Shown here: positions 1 through 8,995 of the stretch, in pieces
Position numbering within the stretch: position 1 is the first letter of the stretch
Layout: each line of letters begins with the position of its first letter
Position numbers and translations under genes: made by a program
Origin: an uncultured Prevotella sp.
GTDB taxonomy: Bacteria; Bacteroidota; Bacteroidia; Bacteroidales; Bacteroidaceae
Reading direction: 5' to 3'
NCBI GenBank assembly: GCA_947072805.1
Contig: CAMTJK010000069.1
Coordinates: forward strand, 1-12,901
Length of the DNA stretch: 12,901 bases
Notes under the pieces: model-generated
The model's database searches: none
Told to the model about the DNA's origin: nothing
Seen by the model: only the letters and a program-made list of their open reading frames with translations

Positions 1-97
1 TGCCGATTAACACACGTTAAAGTAAAGATTTTTCCAAAATGTAAATTAATGTTATACGTGTTGTATCGCAGTGTGATCGGTGGGGTGTAAAAAGCAT

Positions 98-130
98 ACG
101 GATTACCCCTTGTTAGTAGGGATAATCCGT
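98..130 (-). terminator. Candidate intrinsic terminator after gltD
   Basis: Read on the minus strand, the arms ACGGATTA (98-105) and TAATCCGT (123-130) pair perfectly, and the adjacent CCC and GGG extend the stem past a one-base bulge. The hairpin is followed after four bases by a run of five U (plus-strand A at 89-93). It lies 43 nt beyond the gltD stop codon, so it probably ends the gltBD transcript. The U run is short, so efficiency is uncertain. The window from 1 to 97 holds no gene or other structure that I can support. Confidence 0.6.
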
Positions 131-173
131 AATCAGCCGTTTCGTGTGTAGATGTCTGCGCGGAGGGCTGTAT

Positions 174-1514
174 TTATTTCAGATATTTGTCTACATCTTC
201 AGCCGCCTTGCGTCCGCCAGCCATAGCCCTTACCACGAGCGAAGCGCCTGTGGCGGCATCGCCGGCAACGAACACGTTCTTGCCGAAGGCGGGCAGTTCG
301 GGCTTCAGGAATCCCATGGCAAGGAGCACCAGCTCGCACTTTATTATTTCCGGCTTGCCTGCGGGCTCCATTATCGGGCGTCCGCCGTCGGGATTTGGTT
401 TCCATGCTATTTCCTGCACCTTTACTCCCGTAAGCTTTCCGTCCTTGCCTATAAACTCGAGCGAGTTGATGTTCCAGCGGCGTGTGCAGCCTTCCTCGTG
501 GCTCGATGTGGTCTTGAACGTGCGGGGGAAGTTGGGCCATGGGTTGTTGGGGTCTTCCGGACCCACGGGTGGCTTAGGCATTATCTCTATCTGCGTAACG
601 CTCTTGCAGCCCTGGCGGTGGGCGGTGCCTATGCAGTCGCTTCCCGTATCGCCTCCGCCAATGACGAGCACGTCCTTGCCGCGTGCGCTCACCAGCTCGT
701 CCTTCTTGAATTCCATGCCGGCGAGAATGCGGTTCTGCTGTGCAAGAATGTCGAGAGCAGGATGAACACCCTTCAGTTCACGGCCCGGTATGTTCAGGTC
801 GCGTGCCGTGGGCGTTCCCGTTGCCACCACGTAGGCGTCGAAGCCTTCGGGAAGAGCCTTGAGGTCGATGTCCTGACCGTAGCGGAACTCTATACCTTCC
901 TGTTCGAGCACCCTCAGACGACGGTCGATGATGGCCTTGTTGAGCTTGAAGTTAGGAATGCCATAGCGCAACAGTCCGCCTGCATTTTCGTTCTTCTCGA
1001 ACACCGTCACTGCATATCCCTTTCGGTTGAGCCTGTTGGCAGCCACCAGTCCGGCGGGTCCTGCCCCTATTACAGCCACCTTCTTGCCGTTGCGTTCGGG
1101 TGTTGCTATGCGGATGAAGTTTTCCTGGAAAGCCATTTCGGTGATGGCGGCCTCGTCTTCGCGGTTGGTGGTAGGTTCGTGTTCTATGAGATTGAGCACG
1201 CAGGCCTTCTCGCAGAGAGCCGGGCAGATACGTCCCGTAAACTCCGGAAAGTCGTTTGTGGAGTTGAGCAGGCGGTAAGCCAGTTCGTAGTCGCCTTTGT
1301 ACAGGGCGTCATTCCACTCCGGCGGTTTGTTGCCCAGCGGACAAGCCCAGTGGCAGAAGGGCACGCCGCAGTCCATGCAGCGTGATGCCTGTGTGCGGCG
1401 GTCCTTGCTGTTCAGTGTCTGTTCTACCTCTCCGAAGTCGTGAATTCTGTCGTGTATCGGTCTGTATCCCGCTTCCTGGCGGTGTATTGTTAAGAATGCT
1501 TTTGGATTTCCCAT
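174..1514 (-). CDS. gltD: Glutamate synthase (NADPH) small subunit
   Basis: This is the beta subunit of glutamate synthase, which takes electrons from NADPH through FAD and passes them by iron-sulfur clusters to GltB for reductive synthesis of glutamate from glutamine and 2-oxoglutarate in the cytoplasm. The 446 residues fit the family. The N-terminal ferredoxin-like domain shows cysteines 46, 49, 54 and 58 and a second group at 97, 101 and 105, the usual ligands and neighbours of two 4Fe-4S clusters. A Rossmann motif GAGPAG at 150-155 binds FAD, and GGGDTG at 286-291 marks the NADPH-binding domain. The C-terminal VFVAGDAATGASLV stretch is the second FAD contact typical of this fold. The ATG at 1514 gives the expected N-terminus. 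It follows gltB by 52 nt and is presumably cotranscribed with it. Similar beta-subunit-like proteins occur in other oxidoreductases, but adjacency to gltB makes GltD near certain. Confidence 0.96.
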   Translation of the reverse strand: MGNPKAFLTIHRQEAGYRPIHDRIHDFGEVEQTLNSKDRRTQASRCMDCGVPFCHWACPLGNKPPEWNDALYKGDYELAYRLLNSTNDFPEFTGRICPALCEKACVLNLIEHEPTTNREDEAAITEMAFQENFIRIATPERNGKKVAVIGAGPAGLVAANRLNRKGYAVTVFEKNENAGGLLRYGIPNFKLNKAIIDRRLRVLEQEGIEFRYGQDIDLKALPEGFDAYVVATGTPTARDLNIPGRELKGVHPALDILAQQNRILAGMEFKKDELVSARGKDVLVIGGGDTGSDCIGTAHRQGCKSVTQIEIMPKPPVGPEDPNNPWPNFPRTFKTTSSHEEGCTRRWNINSLEFIGKDGKLTGVKVQEIAWKPNPDGGRPIMEPAGKPEIIKCELVLLAMGFLKPELPAFGKNVFVAGDAATGASLVVRAMAGGRKAAEDVDKYLK

Positions 1515-1566
1515 GATGTGAAGTAAGTTTTTTTTGGTTTTTGATATCTGCCTGTTATGCTACAGC

Positions 1567-4500
1567 TTAGTAGTCACGCTGCATGTCGGCAATCTTCTGC
1601 TGCAGTTTCTTTACCTGTTCCTCCTGCAGCACGCGCTTATATTCTATAGGTACGACCTGTATGAAGTCTTCCACGTAGCGGTTCCAGTCGTCGAGCATGG
1701 TGCGTGCGAGCTTCGAGCCGGTGTACAGGTAGTGCTGTCGTATAAGCTCGTGCAGTTCCTTGCGGTAGTTGCTGTCTTCCACGAGGTTTATTTCCACCAT
1801 GTCCATGTTGCAGAAGTAGTCGAAGTTGTGGTTCTTGTCCCACACATAAGCCACACCGCCGCTCATTCCGGCTGCGAAGTTGCGTCCCGTTTCGCCGAGC
1901 ACGACCACCCTTCCGCCTGTCATGTACTCGCAGCAGTGGTCGCCGGCGCCTTCTATTACGGCTATTGCTCCCGAGTTTCTTACTCCGAAGCGTTCGCCCA
2001 CCTTTCCGTTGATGTACAGTTCGCCGCTTGTGGCGCCGTACAGACCCGTGTTGCCGGCTATTATGTTGTCTTCTGCGCAGAAGTTGCTTCGTACCGGCGG
2101 CAGTATGGCAATGCGTCCGCCGCTCAGTCCCTTGCCGAAGTAGTCGTTGGCTTCGCCCTCCAGCTTGAAGCTTACGCCGTGTACGAGGAAGGCTCCGAAG
2201 CTCTGACCAGCCGAGCCCTTGAATTTCACGTTTATGGTGTTTTCGGGCAAGCCTGTTTCTCCGTATTTTTTGGCTATCAGTCCGCTAAGCATTGTTCCTG
2301 CCGCGCGGTCGGTATTCTTTATGGCATAGTCGAGGTTCACTTCCTCCTGCGTGTCTATGGCTTGCTGTGCGGAGCGTATCAGCTGTCGGTCGAGCACGAA
2401 GTCAAGTTCGGCAGGCAGGTTAGAGGTGTGGTGCAGGGCGCATCCGTTGTCTACCTTGTTGAGCAGTCTGCGGAAGTCGAGCAGCGACGACTTTGATGCC
2501 GTTGCTGTATGCTTGTCGCCGTTGCCTTCGCCCTCGGCAGGCTTCTCGTTGCAGAGGAGTTCTGTGTGTCCCACGATGTCCGACAGCTTTCTGTAACCCA
2601 TTTCGGCGAGATATTCGCGTACCTCCTGTGCAAGGAAGGTGAAGTAGTTTACCAGATATTCGTAGCGTCCCATGAAGTGCTTGCGCAGTTCGGGGTCTTG
2701 TGTGGCCACGCCCATCGGGCAGGTGTTAAGGTTGCACTTGCGCATCATTACGCAGCCGAGAACGATGAGAGCCAGCGTGCCGAAGCCGAATTCTTCTGCT
2801 CCGAGCAATGCCATGACGATGACGTCGCGTCCGGTCTTCAGCTGTCCGTCCACCTGTAGCCTTACCTGTCCGCGCAGACCGTTCATTACCAGTGTCTGTT
2901 GCGTTTCGCTGAGACCTATCTCGGGAGATATTCCGGCAAACCTCATGCTCGATGCGGGGCTTGCTCCTGTTCCTCCCTCGGCTCCCGAAATAACTATGAG
3001 GTCGGCCTTTGCCTTTGCCACGCCCGCCGCAATGGTACCTACGCCGCTTTCTGCCACCAGTTTCACGCTTATTGCCGCGTTGGGATTGACGTTCTTCAGG
3101 TCGAAGATGAGCTGTGCGAGGTCTTCAATGGAGTAGATGTCGTGGTGAGGCGGCGGCGAGATGAGCGAGATGCCGGGAATGGAGTGGCGCGTCTTGGCAA
3201 TCACTTCGTTCACCTTGAAGCCGGGCAGCTGTCCGCCTTCGCCAGGCTTGGCTCCCTGTGCCACCTTTATCTGTATTTCTTCGGCATTCACCAGATATTC
3301 TGTAGTGACACCAAAGCGTCCCGAGGCTATCTGTTTTGTCTTGGAAGAGAGCGAGATGCCGTCTACCGTGGAGTGGAAACGTTCGCTGTCCTCGCCGCCC
3401 TCGCCGGTATTGGAACGTCCTCCTATCTTGTTCATGGCAAGAGCAATAGCCTCGTGTGCCTCCTTGCTAAGGGCTCCGAAGCTCATTGCACCCACCACGA
3501 AGTGCTTTACAATGTCTTCAACCGGCTCCACCTCGTCGATGTTTATGGGGTTGCGCCTGAAGCCGAAGAAGTCGCGTATGAAGATGGGGCTCTCTTTGGC
3601 ATCTACAAGATGCGTGAACTCCTTGAACTTCTTATAGCTTCCTGTGCGTGTGGCGAGCTGCAGCGTGGCTATGACCTCCGGGCTCCATGCGTGACGTATG
3701 CCGTCCTTGCGCCAGTGGAACTGTCCGAGATTGGGCAGGAAGTCGGTTGTGGCTGTCTTGGCAAAGGCCGTGTCGTGCATGGCTATGGCATCGCGGGCTA
3801 TCGTCTCCAGTCCGATGCCGCCTATTGTAGACACTTCCGTGCCGAAATATGTTTTCAGCAGACTCTCCGAGAGACCGATGCTCTCGAATATCTTTGCGCC
3901 GCGGTAGCTGCGTATGGTTGAAATGCCCATCTTCGCCATAATCTTCAGCAGCGCCTTCTTCACCGCCTTGATGTAGTTGGCTTCTGCCGTCTCGTAATTC
4001 TCCTGTATCTTTCCTCGCTTTACAAGGTCGTCCAGTATGGCGAAGGTCATGTAGGGGCATAGAGCTGATGCGCCGTAGCCGAGAAGCAGGGCGGCGTGCA
4101 TTGTCTCGCGTATCTCGCCGCTTTCCACTATAAGTGCCGTCTGTACGCGCTTGCCCACCGAGATGAGATAATGGTGTACGGCGCTCACGGCAAGCAGACT
4201 TGGTATGGCGGCATGCTCGCTGTCTATGTCGCGGTCGGAGAGTATGATGTAGTTGTAACCCTCGTCCACGCTCCTTTCTGCCTCCTTGCACAGGCTGTCG
4301 AGAGCCTCGCGCAGTCCTTCGCATCCCTGCTTGCATTCGAAGACAATGGGCAGCTTCACCGTGTTGAATCCCTTGTAGCGTATGTTGCAGAGAATGTCGA
4401 GCTGGGTGTTGTTGAGTATGGGGTGGGGCAGGCGCACCATCTTGCAGTTGGACTCGTCGGGATTGAGAATGCCCGAGCCCACACGACCAATATATTCGGT

Positions 4501-6084
4501 GAGCGACATGACGAGATTCTCGCGTATGGAGTCGATGGCGGGGTTGGTAACCTGCGCAAACTGCTGGCGGAAGTAGTTGAAGAACACCTGCGGACGATCC
4601 GAGAGTACTGCCAGCGGCGTATCGTTACCCATAGACGCTGTGGGCTCCTGACCGTTTACGCACATTGGAATGATGGTGTTGTCGATGTCTTCAGAACCGT
4701 AGCCGAACATCAGTTCATGACGTACAAGGTTGTCCACGCTGTTGTTCACCTTGCGTCCGCTCTTCAACTTCTCGAGCTGTATGCGGTTGGTGGACAGCCA
4801 TTGGCGGTAGGGATGTTCGGCAGCCAGCCGTTCCTTTATCTCGCCGTCGTAATATATCTTGCCCTCCTGTGTGTCTATAAGCAGAATCTTTCCGGGTTGC
4901 AGTCTGCCTTTCTCGGCAATCTCCGTCGGGTCGAAGTCCATCACTCCCACTTCAGATGCAACCACCATCATGTCGTTCTTTGTTATGGTGTAGCGTGCGG
5001 GACGCAGACCGTTGCGGTCGAGCATTCCGCCGGCAAAGCGCCCGTCACTGAAGAGCAGCGCCGCCGGTCCATCCCACGGCTCCATGAGGATGGAGTGATA
5101 TTCGTAGAAAGCCTTCAGGTCTTCCGATATTGGATTCTTGTCGTTGAAGCTTTCCGGCACCATTACGCTCATGGCGTGAGGCAGTGACAGACCGCTCATC
5201 ACGAAGAATTCGAACACGTTGTCAAGGCTTGCGGAGTCGCTCATGCCCGGCTGCACTATGGGTGATATCTGGCGTATGTCGCCGAGGGCCTGCGAGTTGA
5301 GCACGCTCTCCCTTGCCTGCATCCATCCACGGTTGCCGCGGATGGTGTTTATCTCGCCGTTGTGCGCCAGGAGGCGGAACGGCTGGGCAAGGCTCCATGT
5401 GGGGAATGTGTTGGTTGAGAAGCGCGAATGTACGAGAGCCAGTCCGCTTGTAAAGTAGTTGTTGGTGAGATCGGGGAAATATTGTCTCACCTGCATGCTC
5501 GAAAGCATACCTTTATATACTATGCTCTTGCTCGAAAGCGAGCAGATGTAGAAGTCTTTGTCTTTTACTCTTTTCTCAATTTTCTTCCTTATTATATATA
5601 ATGTACGCTCAAAGATTGGCACTTTGTCGTCGGTCACTCCCGTCACGAAGACCTGTTTGATGGCAGGTTCGGTGTCGAGCGCCGATTGTCCGAGGCAGTC
5701 GGGGTTGGTGGGAACGTTGCGCAGGTGCATCAGCGAAAGCCCTTCGCGCTCTATCTCCTCAATCATTATCGACAGGATGTCGCGCTGTTTGCGCTCATCT
5801 TTGGGCAGGAAGACAAGTCCTGTACCGTATTTTCCCTTCTCCGGAACAGGTATTCCCTGCAAGAGAATGAACTCGTGTGGTATCTGGAGCATTATTCCGG
5901 CTCCGTCACCAGTCTTGTTGTCGGCTCCCTCGGCACCGCGGTGTCTCATGTTTTCAAGCACTTTGAGTGCGTTGTCCACAAGGTCGTGGCTTTTGTTACC
6001 GTGGATATTGACCACCATTCCTACGCCGCAGGCATCATGTTCGTAAGCGGCATTGTACAATCCATTTACCATATTTAGTTGCAT
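1567..6084 (-). CDS. gltB: Glutamate synthase (NADPH) large subunit
   Basis: This is the alpha subunit of bacterial glutamate synthase, 1505 residues, a full-length size. The N-terminus carries a short 18-residue propeptide before Cys19 in the sequence DACGVGMV; in this family the propeptide is removed and the exposed Cys is the nucleophile of the class II glutamine amidotransferase domain (about 19-430). The FMN-binding synthase domain includes SFGALS at 868-873 and the SNTGEGGED loop near 894. Cysteines 1111, 1117 and 1122 (CxxxxxCxxxxC) are the 3Fe-4S ligands. The C-terminal glycine-rich GXGXG beta-helix domain covers about 1290-1430. A hydrophilic low-complexity linker rich in E, G, K, T and S sits near 1175-1195, between the synthase and beta-helix domains. 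The ATG at 6084 is preferred; Met5 is a possible alternative. It heads the gltBD unit with its own promoter region, isolated from the upstream cluster by a strong terminator. Confidence 0.97.
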   Translation of the reverse strand: MQLNMVNGLYNAAYEHDACGVGMVVNIHGNKSHDLVDNALKVLENMRHRGAEGADNKTGDGAGIMLQIPHEFILLQGIPVPEKGKYGTGLVFLPKDERKQRDILSIMIEEIEREGLSLMHLRNVPTNPDCLGQSALDTEPAIKQVFVTGVTDDKVPIFERTLYIIRKKIEKRVKDKDFYICSLSSKSIVYKGMLSSMQVRQYFPDLTNNYFTSGLALVHSRFSTNTFPTWSLAQPFRLLAHNGEINTIRGNRGWMQARESVLNSQALGDIRQISPIVQPGMSDSASLDNVFEFFVMSGLSLPHAMSVMVPESFNDKNPISEDLKAFYEYHSILMEPWDGPAALLFSDGRFAGGMLDRNGLRPARYTITKNDMMVVASEVGVMDFDPTEIAEKGRLQPGKILLIDTQEGKIYYDGEIKERLAAEHPYRQWLSTNRIQLEKLKSGRKVNNSVDNLVRHELMFGYGSEDIDNTIIPMCVNGQEPTASMGNDTPLAVLSDRPQVFFNYFRQQFAQVTNPAIDSIRENLVMSLTEYIGRVGSGILNPDESNCKMVRLPHPILNNTQLDILCNIRYKGFNTVKLPIVFECKQGCEGLREALDSLCKEAERSVDEGYNYIILSDRDIDSEHAAIPSLLAVSAVHHYLISVGKRVQTALIVESGEIRETMHAALLLGYGASALCPYMTFAILDDLVKRGKIQENYETAEANYIKAVKKALLKIMAKMGISTIRSYRGAKIFESIGLSESLLKTYFGTEVSTIGGIGLETIARDAIAMHDTAFAKTATTDFLPNLGQFHWRKDGIRHAWSPEVIATLQLATRTGSYKKFKEFTHLVDAKESPIFIRDFFGFRRNPINIDEVEPVEDIVKHFVVGAMSFGALSKEAHEAIALAMNKIGGRSNTGEGGEDSERFHSTVDGISLSSKTKQIASGRFGVTTEYLVNAEEIQIKVAQGAKPGEGGQLPGFKVNEVIAKTRHSIPGISLISPPPHHDIYSIEDLAQLIFDLKNVNPNAAISVKLVAESGVGTIAAGVAKAKADLIVISGAEGGTGASPASSMRFAGISPEIGLSETQQTLVMNGLRGQVRLQVDGQLKTGRDVIVMALLGAEEFGFGTLALIVLGCVMMRKCNLNTCPMGVATQDPELRKHFMGRYEYLVNYFTFLAQEVREYLAEMGYRKLSDIVGHTELLCNEKPAEGEGNGDKHTATASKSSLLDFRRLLNKVDNGCALHHTSNLPAELDFVLDRQLIRSAQQAIDTQEEVNLDYAIKNTDRAAGTMLSGLIAKKYGETGLPENTINVKFKGSAGQSFGAFLVHGVSFKLEGEANDYFGKGLSGGRIAILPPVRSNFCAEDNIIAGNTGLYGATSGELYINGKVGERFGVRNSGAIAVIEGAGDHCCEYMTGGRVVVLGETGRNFAAGMSGGVAYVWDKNHNFDYFCNMDMVEINLVEDSNYRKELHELIRQHYLYTGSKLARTMLDDWNRYVEDFIQVVPIEYKRVLQEEQVKKLQQKIADMQRDY

Positions 6085-6120
6085 TAAGTTTGTCTTTATC
6101 CTTTAATAGTTACATTTTGT

Positions 6121-6152
6121 TTGCAAAATTACTAAAACCGTTGCAAAATGAC
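6121..6152. repeat. Direct repeat TTGCAAAATkAC, 20-bp period
   Basis: TTGCAAAATTAC at 6121-6132 and TTGCAAAATGAC at 6141-6152 match at 11 of 12 positions and start exactly 20 bp apart, about two helical turns. The first copy contains the candidate -7 box of gltBD. The pair may be a regulator site overlapping the promoter or simply a duplicated -7-like sequence. Confidence 0.5.
6124..6131 (-). promoter_or_regulatory. Candidate -7 promoter box for gltBD
   Basis: The minus strand reads TAATTTTG, a full match to the Bacteroidota -7 consensus TAnnTTTG, followed by CA as is common in this group. It would place the transcript start near 6118 and give a 5' leader of about 35 nt before the gltB ATG. 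A possible -33 TTTG (plus-strand CAAA at 6156-6159) lies 24 nt away, slightly further than usual, so the -33 assignment is weak. Confidence 0.5.
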
Positions 6153-6224
6153 AACCAAACAAAACTGATAAAAGCAGCGTATGAGGTGCTTGTTACAATT
6201 AGAATATAAAATAAAGCCGTTTGC

Positions 6225-6269
6225 TTTCAATTTGAAATAGAATTAGAACAAAATGCTTTCAAACTGAAA
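6225..6269. promoter_or_regulatory. Pair of palindromes TTTCAnnnTGAAA upstream of gltB
   Basis: TTTCAATTTGAAA (6225-6237) and TTTCAAACTGAAA (6257-6269) are both dyads with the same half-sites TTTCA and TGAAA around a 3-base centre. The second extends to CTTTCA/TGAAAG. Their centres, 6231 and 6263, are 32 bp apart, close to three helical turns, so a protein dimer bound to each would face the same side of the DNA. They lie about 95 to 145 bp upstream of the candidate gltB -7 box and just past the rseP terminator. A role in controlling gltBD is inferred from position only; no regulator is known from this sequence. Confidence 0.45.
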
Positions 6270-6298
6270 GTTCAACCTAAAATAAAGAAAATTTCTGC

Positions 6299-6348
6299 AA
6301 AAAAAACAAAGGCTGATAATCGGGAATTGCCGTTATCAGCCTTTGTTT
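6299..6348 (-). terminator. Strong intrinsic terminator after rseP
   Basis: The arms AAACAAAGGCTGATAA (6304-6319) and TTATCAGCCTTTGTTT (6333-6348) are perfectly complementary over 16 bp, and inner CGG/CCG (6321-6323 and 6330-6332) can add three more pairs next to a one-base bulge, leaving a 6-base loop. On the minus strand the stem runs into eight consecutive U (plus-strand A 6299-6306). It begins 15 nt after the rseP stop and should end transcription of the tsaB-rseP cluster. The plus-strand side lacks a long T run, so termination is expected mainly in the minus direction. Confidence 0.9.
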
Positions 6349-6363
6349 GCTTGTTTATTGCGT

Positions 6364-7734
6364 TTACATCAAGCCCAGCCAGCGCAATATATCGTTGAGA
6401 TTTGCCACCAGCATGAGCAGAATAAGTATGGCAAAACCTACATATTCGGCTTTTATCATGAAGTTTTCGCTCGGCTTGCGGCGTGTTATCATTTCGTAAA
6501 GCAGGAACAATATGTGTCCGCCGTCGAGTGCGGGGATGGGCAGAATGTTCATGAATGCAAGTATTATGCTTAGGAAAGCCGTCATGTTCCAGAACATATA
6601 CCAGTCCCATGCGGCAGGAAACAGGTTGCCTATTGTGCCGAAGCCGCCCAGTTGTTTCACTCCGTCGCTTGTGAAGACGTACTTCATGTCGTTCACGTAG
6701 CCGGACAGAACGTCCATGCCGTACATTATTCCGGCGGGGAAACTCTCAAGGAATCCGTATTCCACCTTTACCGGTTCGTAGAGCATGAGGTAGTGTTTCT
6801 GTATGAATCCCATCTTCAGGTCGGCGGTGAGCACTATGTTAAGCGTATCTCTTGCGCCGTCACGTTCGGTCACGATGGTAGCGTTTCTTACCTTCATGCT
6901 GTCGGCGTGGGTTGTCACGGTGGCCATTACGTCTTTCAGCTTGTCTATTTCGAAGAGCACTTCGTTCTGCGAGCTTATGTCGGTACCGTTGAATGCCACT
7001 ATCTTGTCGCCGGCTTTCACGCCCGCCTTTGCCAGGGGCTGGTCTGCAAGCACGCTGTCTATCACCGATGGGATGAATGGGAAGACGAACGACGGCTGTG
7101 ATTTCAGCATGTTCAGCAGGTTGATGTCGCCGGGCAGTGCTATGCTCATTTGTTTGCCGTTGCGTATCAGGTCTACCCGTGTGGCGCTCGACATGTCGCG
7201 CAGCATGTTAAGTCCGTACTCCTTGAACTCGCCATTTTCTGTGCCCAGCAGGATGTCGCCGTCCTTGAATCCGTAGGCCTTGGCTTCGCTGTTGAACTTC
7301 ATGCCGTAGGTCATGTTTTTCGTCGGAACGTACGAGTCGCCCCAGTGGAAGAGTATCATCGAGTAGATGAAGAGAGCGAGCAGGAAGTTTACGAGCACGC
7401 CTCCCACCATGACGAGGAGCCGTTGCCATGCCGGTTTCGAGCGGAATTCCCACGGTTGTGCCGGCTGTTTCATCTGTTCCGTGTCGAACGATTCGTCTAT
7501 CATGCCGGATATTTTGCAGTATCCGCCCAGCGGCAGCCATCCCACGCCGTAGGTGGTGTCGCTCTTCTTAGGCTTGAATTCGAACAGATGAAACCAGGGG
7601 TCGAAGAACAGGTAGAACTTTTCCACACGTATTCCGAACAGGCGGGCGAAGAAGAAGTGGCCGCCTTCATGCAGCAGAACAAGCAGCGATATTGCAAGCA
7701 TGAATTGCAACAGCTTGATTAAGAATATTTCCAT
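6364..7734 (-). CDS. rseP: RIP zinc metalloprotease, site-2 protease family (RseP)
   Basis: This is an inner-membrane site-2 protease that cleaves transmembrane segments of membrane-bound substrates. The first membrane helix (about residues 8-28) carries the zinc motif HEGGH at 22-26, a normal HExxH. The second zinc ligand is Asp404 in the ALDGG motif near the C-terminus. The region between them holds a periplasmic part with a clear PDZ domain (AGVKAGDKIVAFNG) and a more degenerate PDZ-like segment before it (FKDGDILLGTENG). Hydrophobic stretches around 100-125, 375-400 and 430-445 are the further membrane helices. The length, 456 residues, fits the Bacteroidota form. It follows dxr with a 103-nt gap and is the last gene before a strong terminator. 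In Escherichia coli the substrate is the anti-sigma factor RseA; no such partner is encoded here, so the substrate is unknown. Confidence 0.93.
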   Translation of the reverse strand: MEIFLIKLLQFMLAISLLVLLHEGGHFFFARLFGIRVEKFYLFFDPWFHLFEFKPKKSDTTYGVGWLPLGGYCKISGMIDESFDTEQMKQPAQPWEFRSKPAWQRLLVMVGGVLVNFLLALFIYSMILFHWGDSYVPTKNMTYGMKFNSEAKAYGFKDGDILLGTENGEFKEYGLNMLRDMSSATRVDLIRNGKQMSIALPGDINLLNMLKSQPSFVFPFIPSVIDSVLADQPLAKAGVKAGDKIVAFNGTDISSQNEVLFEIDKLKDVMATVTTHADSMKVRNATIVTERDGARDTLNIVLTADLKMGFIQKHYLMLYEPVKVEYGFLESFPAGIMYGMDVLSGYVNDMKYVFTSDGVKQLGGFGTIGNLFPAAWDWYMFWNMTAFLSIILAFMNILPIPALDGGHILFLLYEMITRRKPSENFMIKAEYVGFAILILLMLVANLNDILRWLGLM

Positions 7735-7837
7735 TTTCGTTTCTGATTGTTGGTGTCGGGCGGTTCAGCCGTTTGTGTTGTGCGTTGCCTTACACCATAT
7801 TATATATATAAGTTATGTTGTCGGGTTGTTGTAGGTA

Positions 7838-8995
7838 TCAATGTCCCATCACTTCCAGCGCTATTCTCCGCGCTTCCGTGTCGGTGGCTACATAAGTCTC
7901 GTAGGTTGGTTTGGCGTCGAAAGTTGTCCGTTGCATGGTCTTTTCTATTATGTCGCTCATTTCCACGAAACCGCATTTGCCTTCGAGAAATCCGCGGTTC
8001 ACTATTTCGTTGGCGGCGTTTACTATGCAGGGCATGTTTCCTCCGCGCTCAATGGCTTCGAATGCCAGTGCGAGGCATCTGAACTTTTCGAGGTCCGGCT
8101 TGTAGAATTCCAGCGGATGGGAGAGCAGGTCGAGCCGCTCGCCCGACATATGGAGCCGTGAGGGATATGAGAAGGCATACTGTATGGGCAGTCTCATGTC
8201 TGGCACTCCGAGTTGTGCTTTCACTGCTCCGTCGCAGAATTGCACTGCGCTGTGCACTATCGACTGCGGGTGTACGAGCACCTCTATCTGTGAGGCCTCC
8301 ACGCCGAACAGCCATTTGGCTTCTATCACCTCGAAGCCTTTGTTCATCATTGTTGCGCTGTCGATGGTTATTTTTGCCCCCATGTCCCATGTAGGGTGGC
8401 GCAGGGCGTCGTCCTTTGTCACCGTTTTCAGTTTGTCCATGGTGAAGTTGCGGAACGGACCACCCGATGCCGTGAGCAATATCTTCTCTATTCTGTTGTC
8501 GCCTTCTCCGGCAAGACACTGGAATATGGCAGAGTGCTCGCTGTCTACCGGCAGTATCGGTGTGCGGTAGTGTGCTGCAAGGTCGCGTATCAGTTCGCCT
8601 GCCACTACGAGAGTCTCCTTGTTTGCCAGGCAGATGGTTTTTCTTGCCTTTATGGCGTGTATGGTGGGCGACAGTCCGGCAAATCCCACCATGGCGGTAA
8701 GCACCATGTCGATGGGTCCTGCCTCCACAATCTCGTCGATGGCTTTTGCTCCGGCATACACTTTTACGTCCGGTTCGTCGGCGAGCAGGCTTTTCAGTTC
8801 ATCGTAGCGTTCTTCGTTGGCTATCACCACGGCTGCCGGTTTGAATCGGCGTGCCTGTTCTGCCAGCATCTCCACGTGGTTGTTTGCCGTGAGGCAGTAG
8901 GCCTCGTACAGGTCAGAGTGCTCTTCTATCACTTGCAGTGCCTGTGTTCCTATCGAGCCGGTGGAGCCCAGTATGGCTATTTGTTTCTTTTTCAT
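7838..8995 (-). CDS. dxr: 1-deoxy-D-xylulose 5-phosphate reductoisomerase
   Basis: Dxr converts 1-deoxy-D-xylulose 5-phosphate to 2-C-methyl-D-erythritol 4-phosphate with NADPH, the first committed step of the MEP isoprenoid pathway, and is the target of fosmidomycin. The 385-residue protein begins with the NADPH-binding motif GSTGSIG at 10-16. Metal ligands Asp151 and Glu153 lie in VDSEHSAI, and the third acidic ligand is Glu222 in MNKGFEVIEAKW. The substrate-binding TASGGPF and HPTWDMG motifs are intact. I chose the ATG at 8995 (MKKKQIAIL) over the longer TTG start at 9007, because homologues begin a few residues before the Rossmann motif. It sits 72 nt after rimM and 103 nt before rseP. 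The dxr-rseP neighbourhood is common in bacteria. Confidence 0.96.
   Translation of the reverse strand: MKKKQIAILGSTGSIGTQALQVIEEHSDLYEAYCLTANNHVEMLAEQARRFKPAAVVIANEERYDELKSLLADEPDVKVYAGAKAIDEIVEAGPIDMVLTAMVGFAGLSPTIHAIKARKTICLANKETLVVAGELIRDLAAHYRTPILPVDSEHSAIFQCLAGEGDNRIEKILLTASGGPFRNFTMDKLKTVTKDDALRHPTWDMGAKITIDSATMMNKGFEVIEAKWLFGVEASQIEVLVHPQSIVHSAVQFCDGAVKAQLGVPDMRLPIQYAFSYPSRLHMSGERLDLLSHPLEFYKPDLEKFRCLALAFEAIERGGNMPCIVNAANEIVNRGFLEGKCGFVEMSDIIEKTMQRTTFDAKPTYETYVATDTEARRIALEVMGH

Noticed and set aside
1..97. Loose inverted similarity around ACACACGT and ACGTGTTG near the left edge
   Set aside because: The pairing is short and imperfect and cannot be judged so close to the window end.
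144..1385. 413-residue plus-strand reading frame antisense to gltD
   Set aside because: It lies wholly opposite a clear gltD and resembles no family; long antisense frames occur all along this window because of codon bias in the real genes.
4096..5187. 363-residue plus-strand reading frame inside gltB
   Set aside because: It is the complement of a conserved enzyme and shows no recognisable domain.
7735..7837. Possible internal promoter in the 103-nt dxr-rseP gap
   Set aside because: The gap is AT-rich in part (a TATA run near 7798-7811), but no TAnnTTTG box is present on the minus strand.
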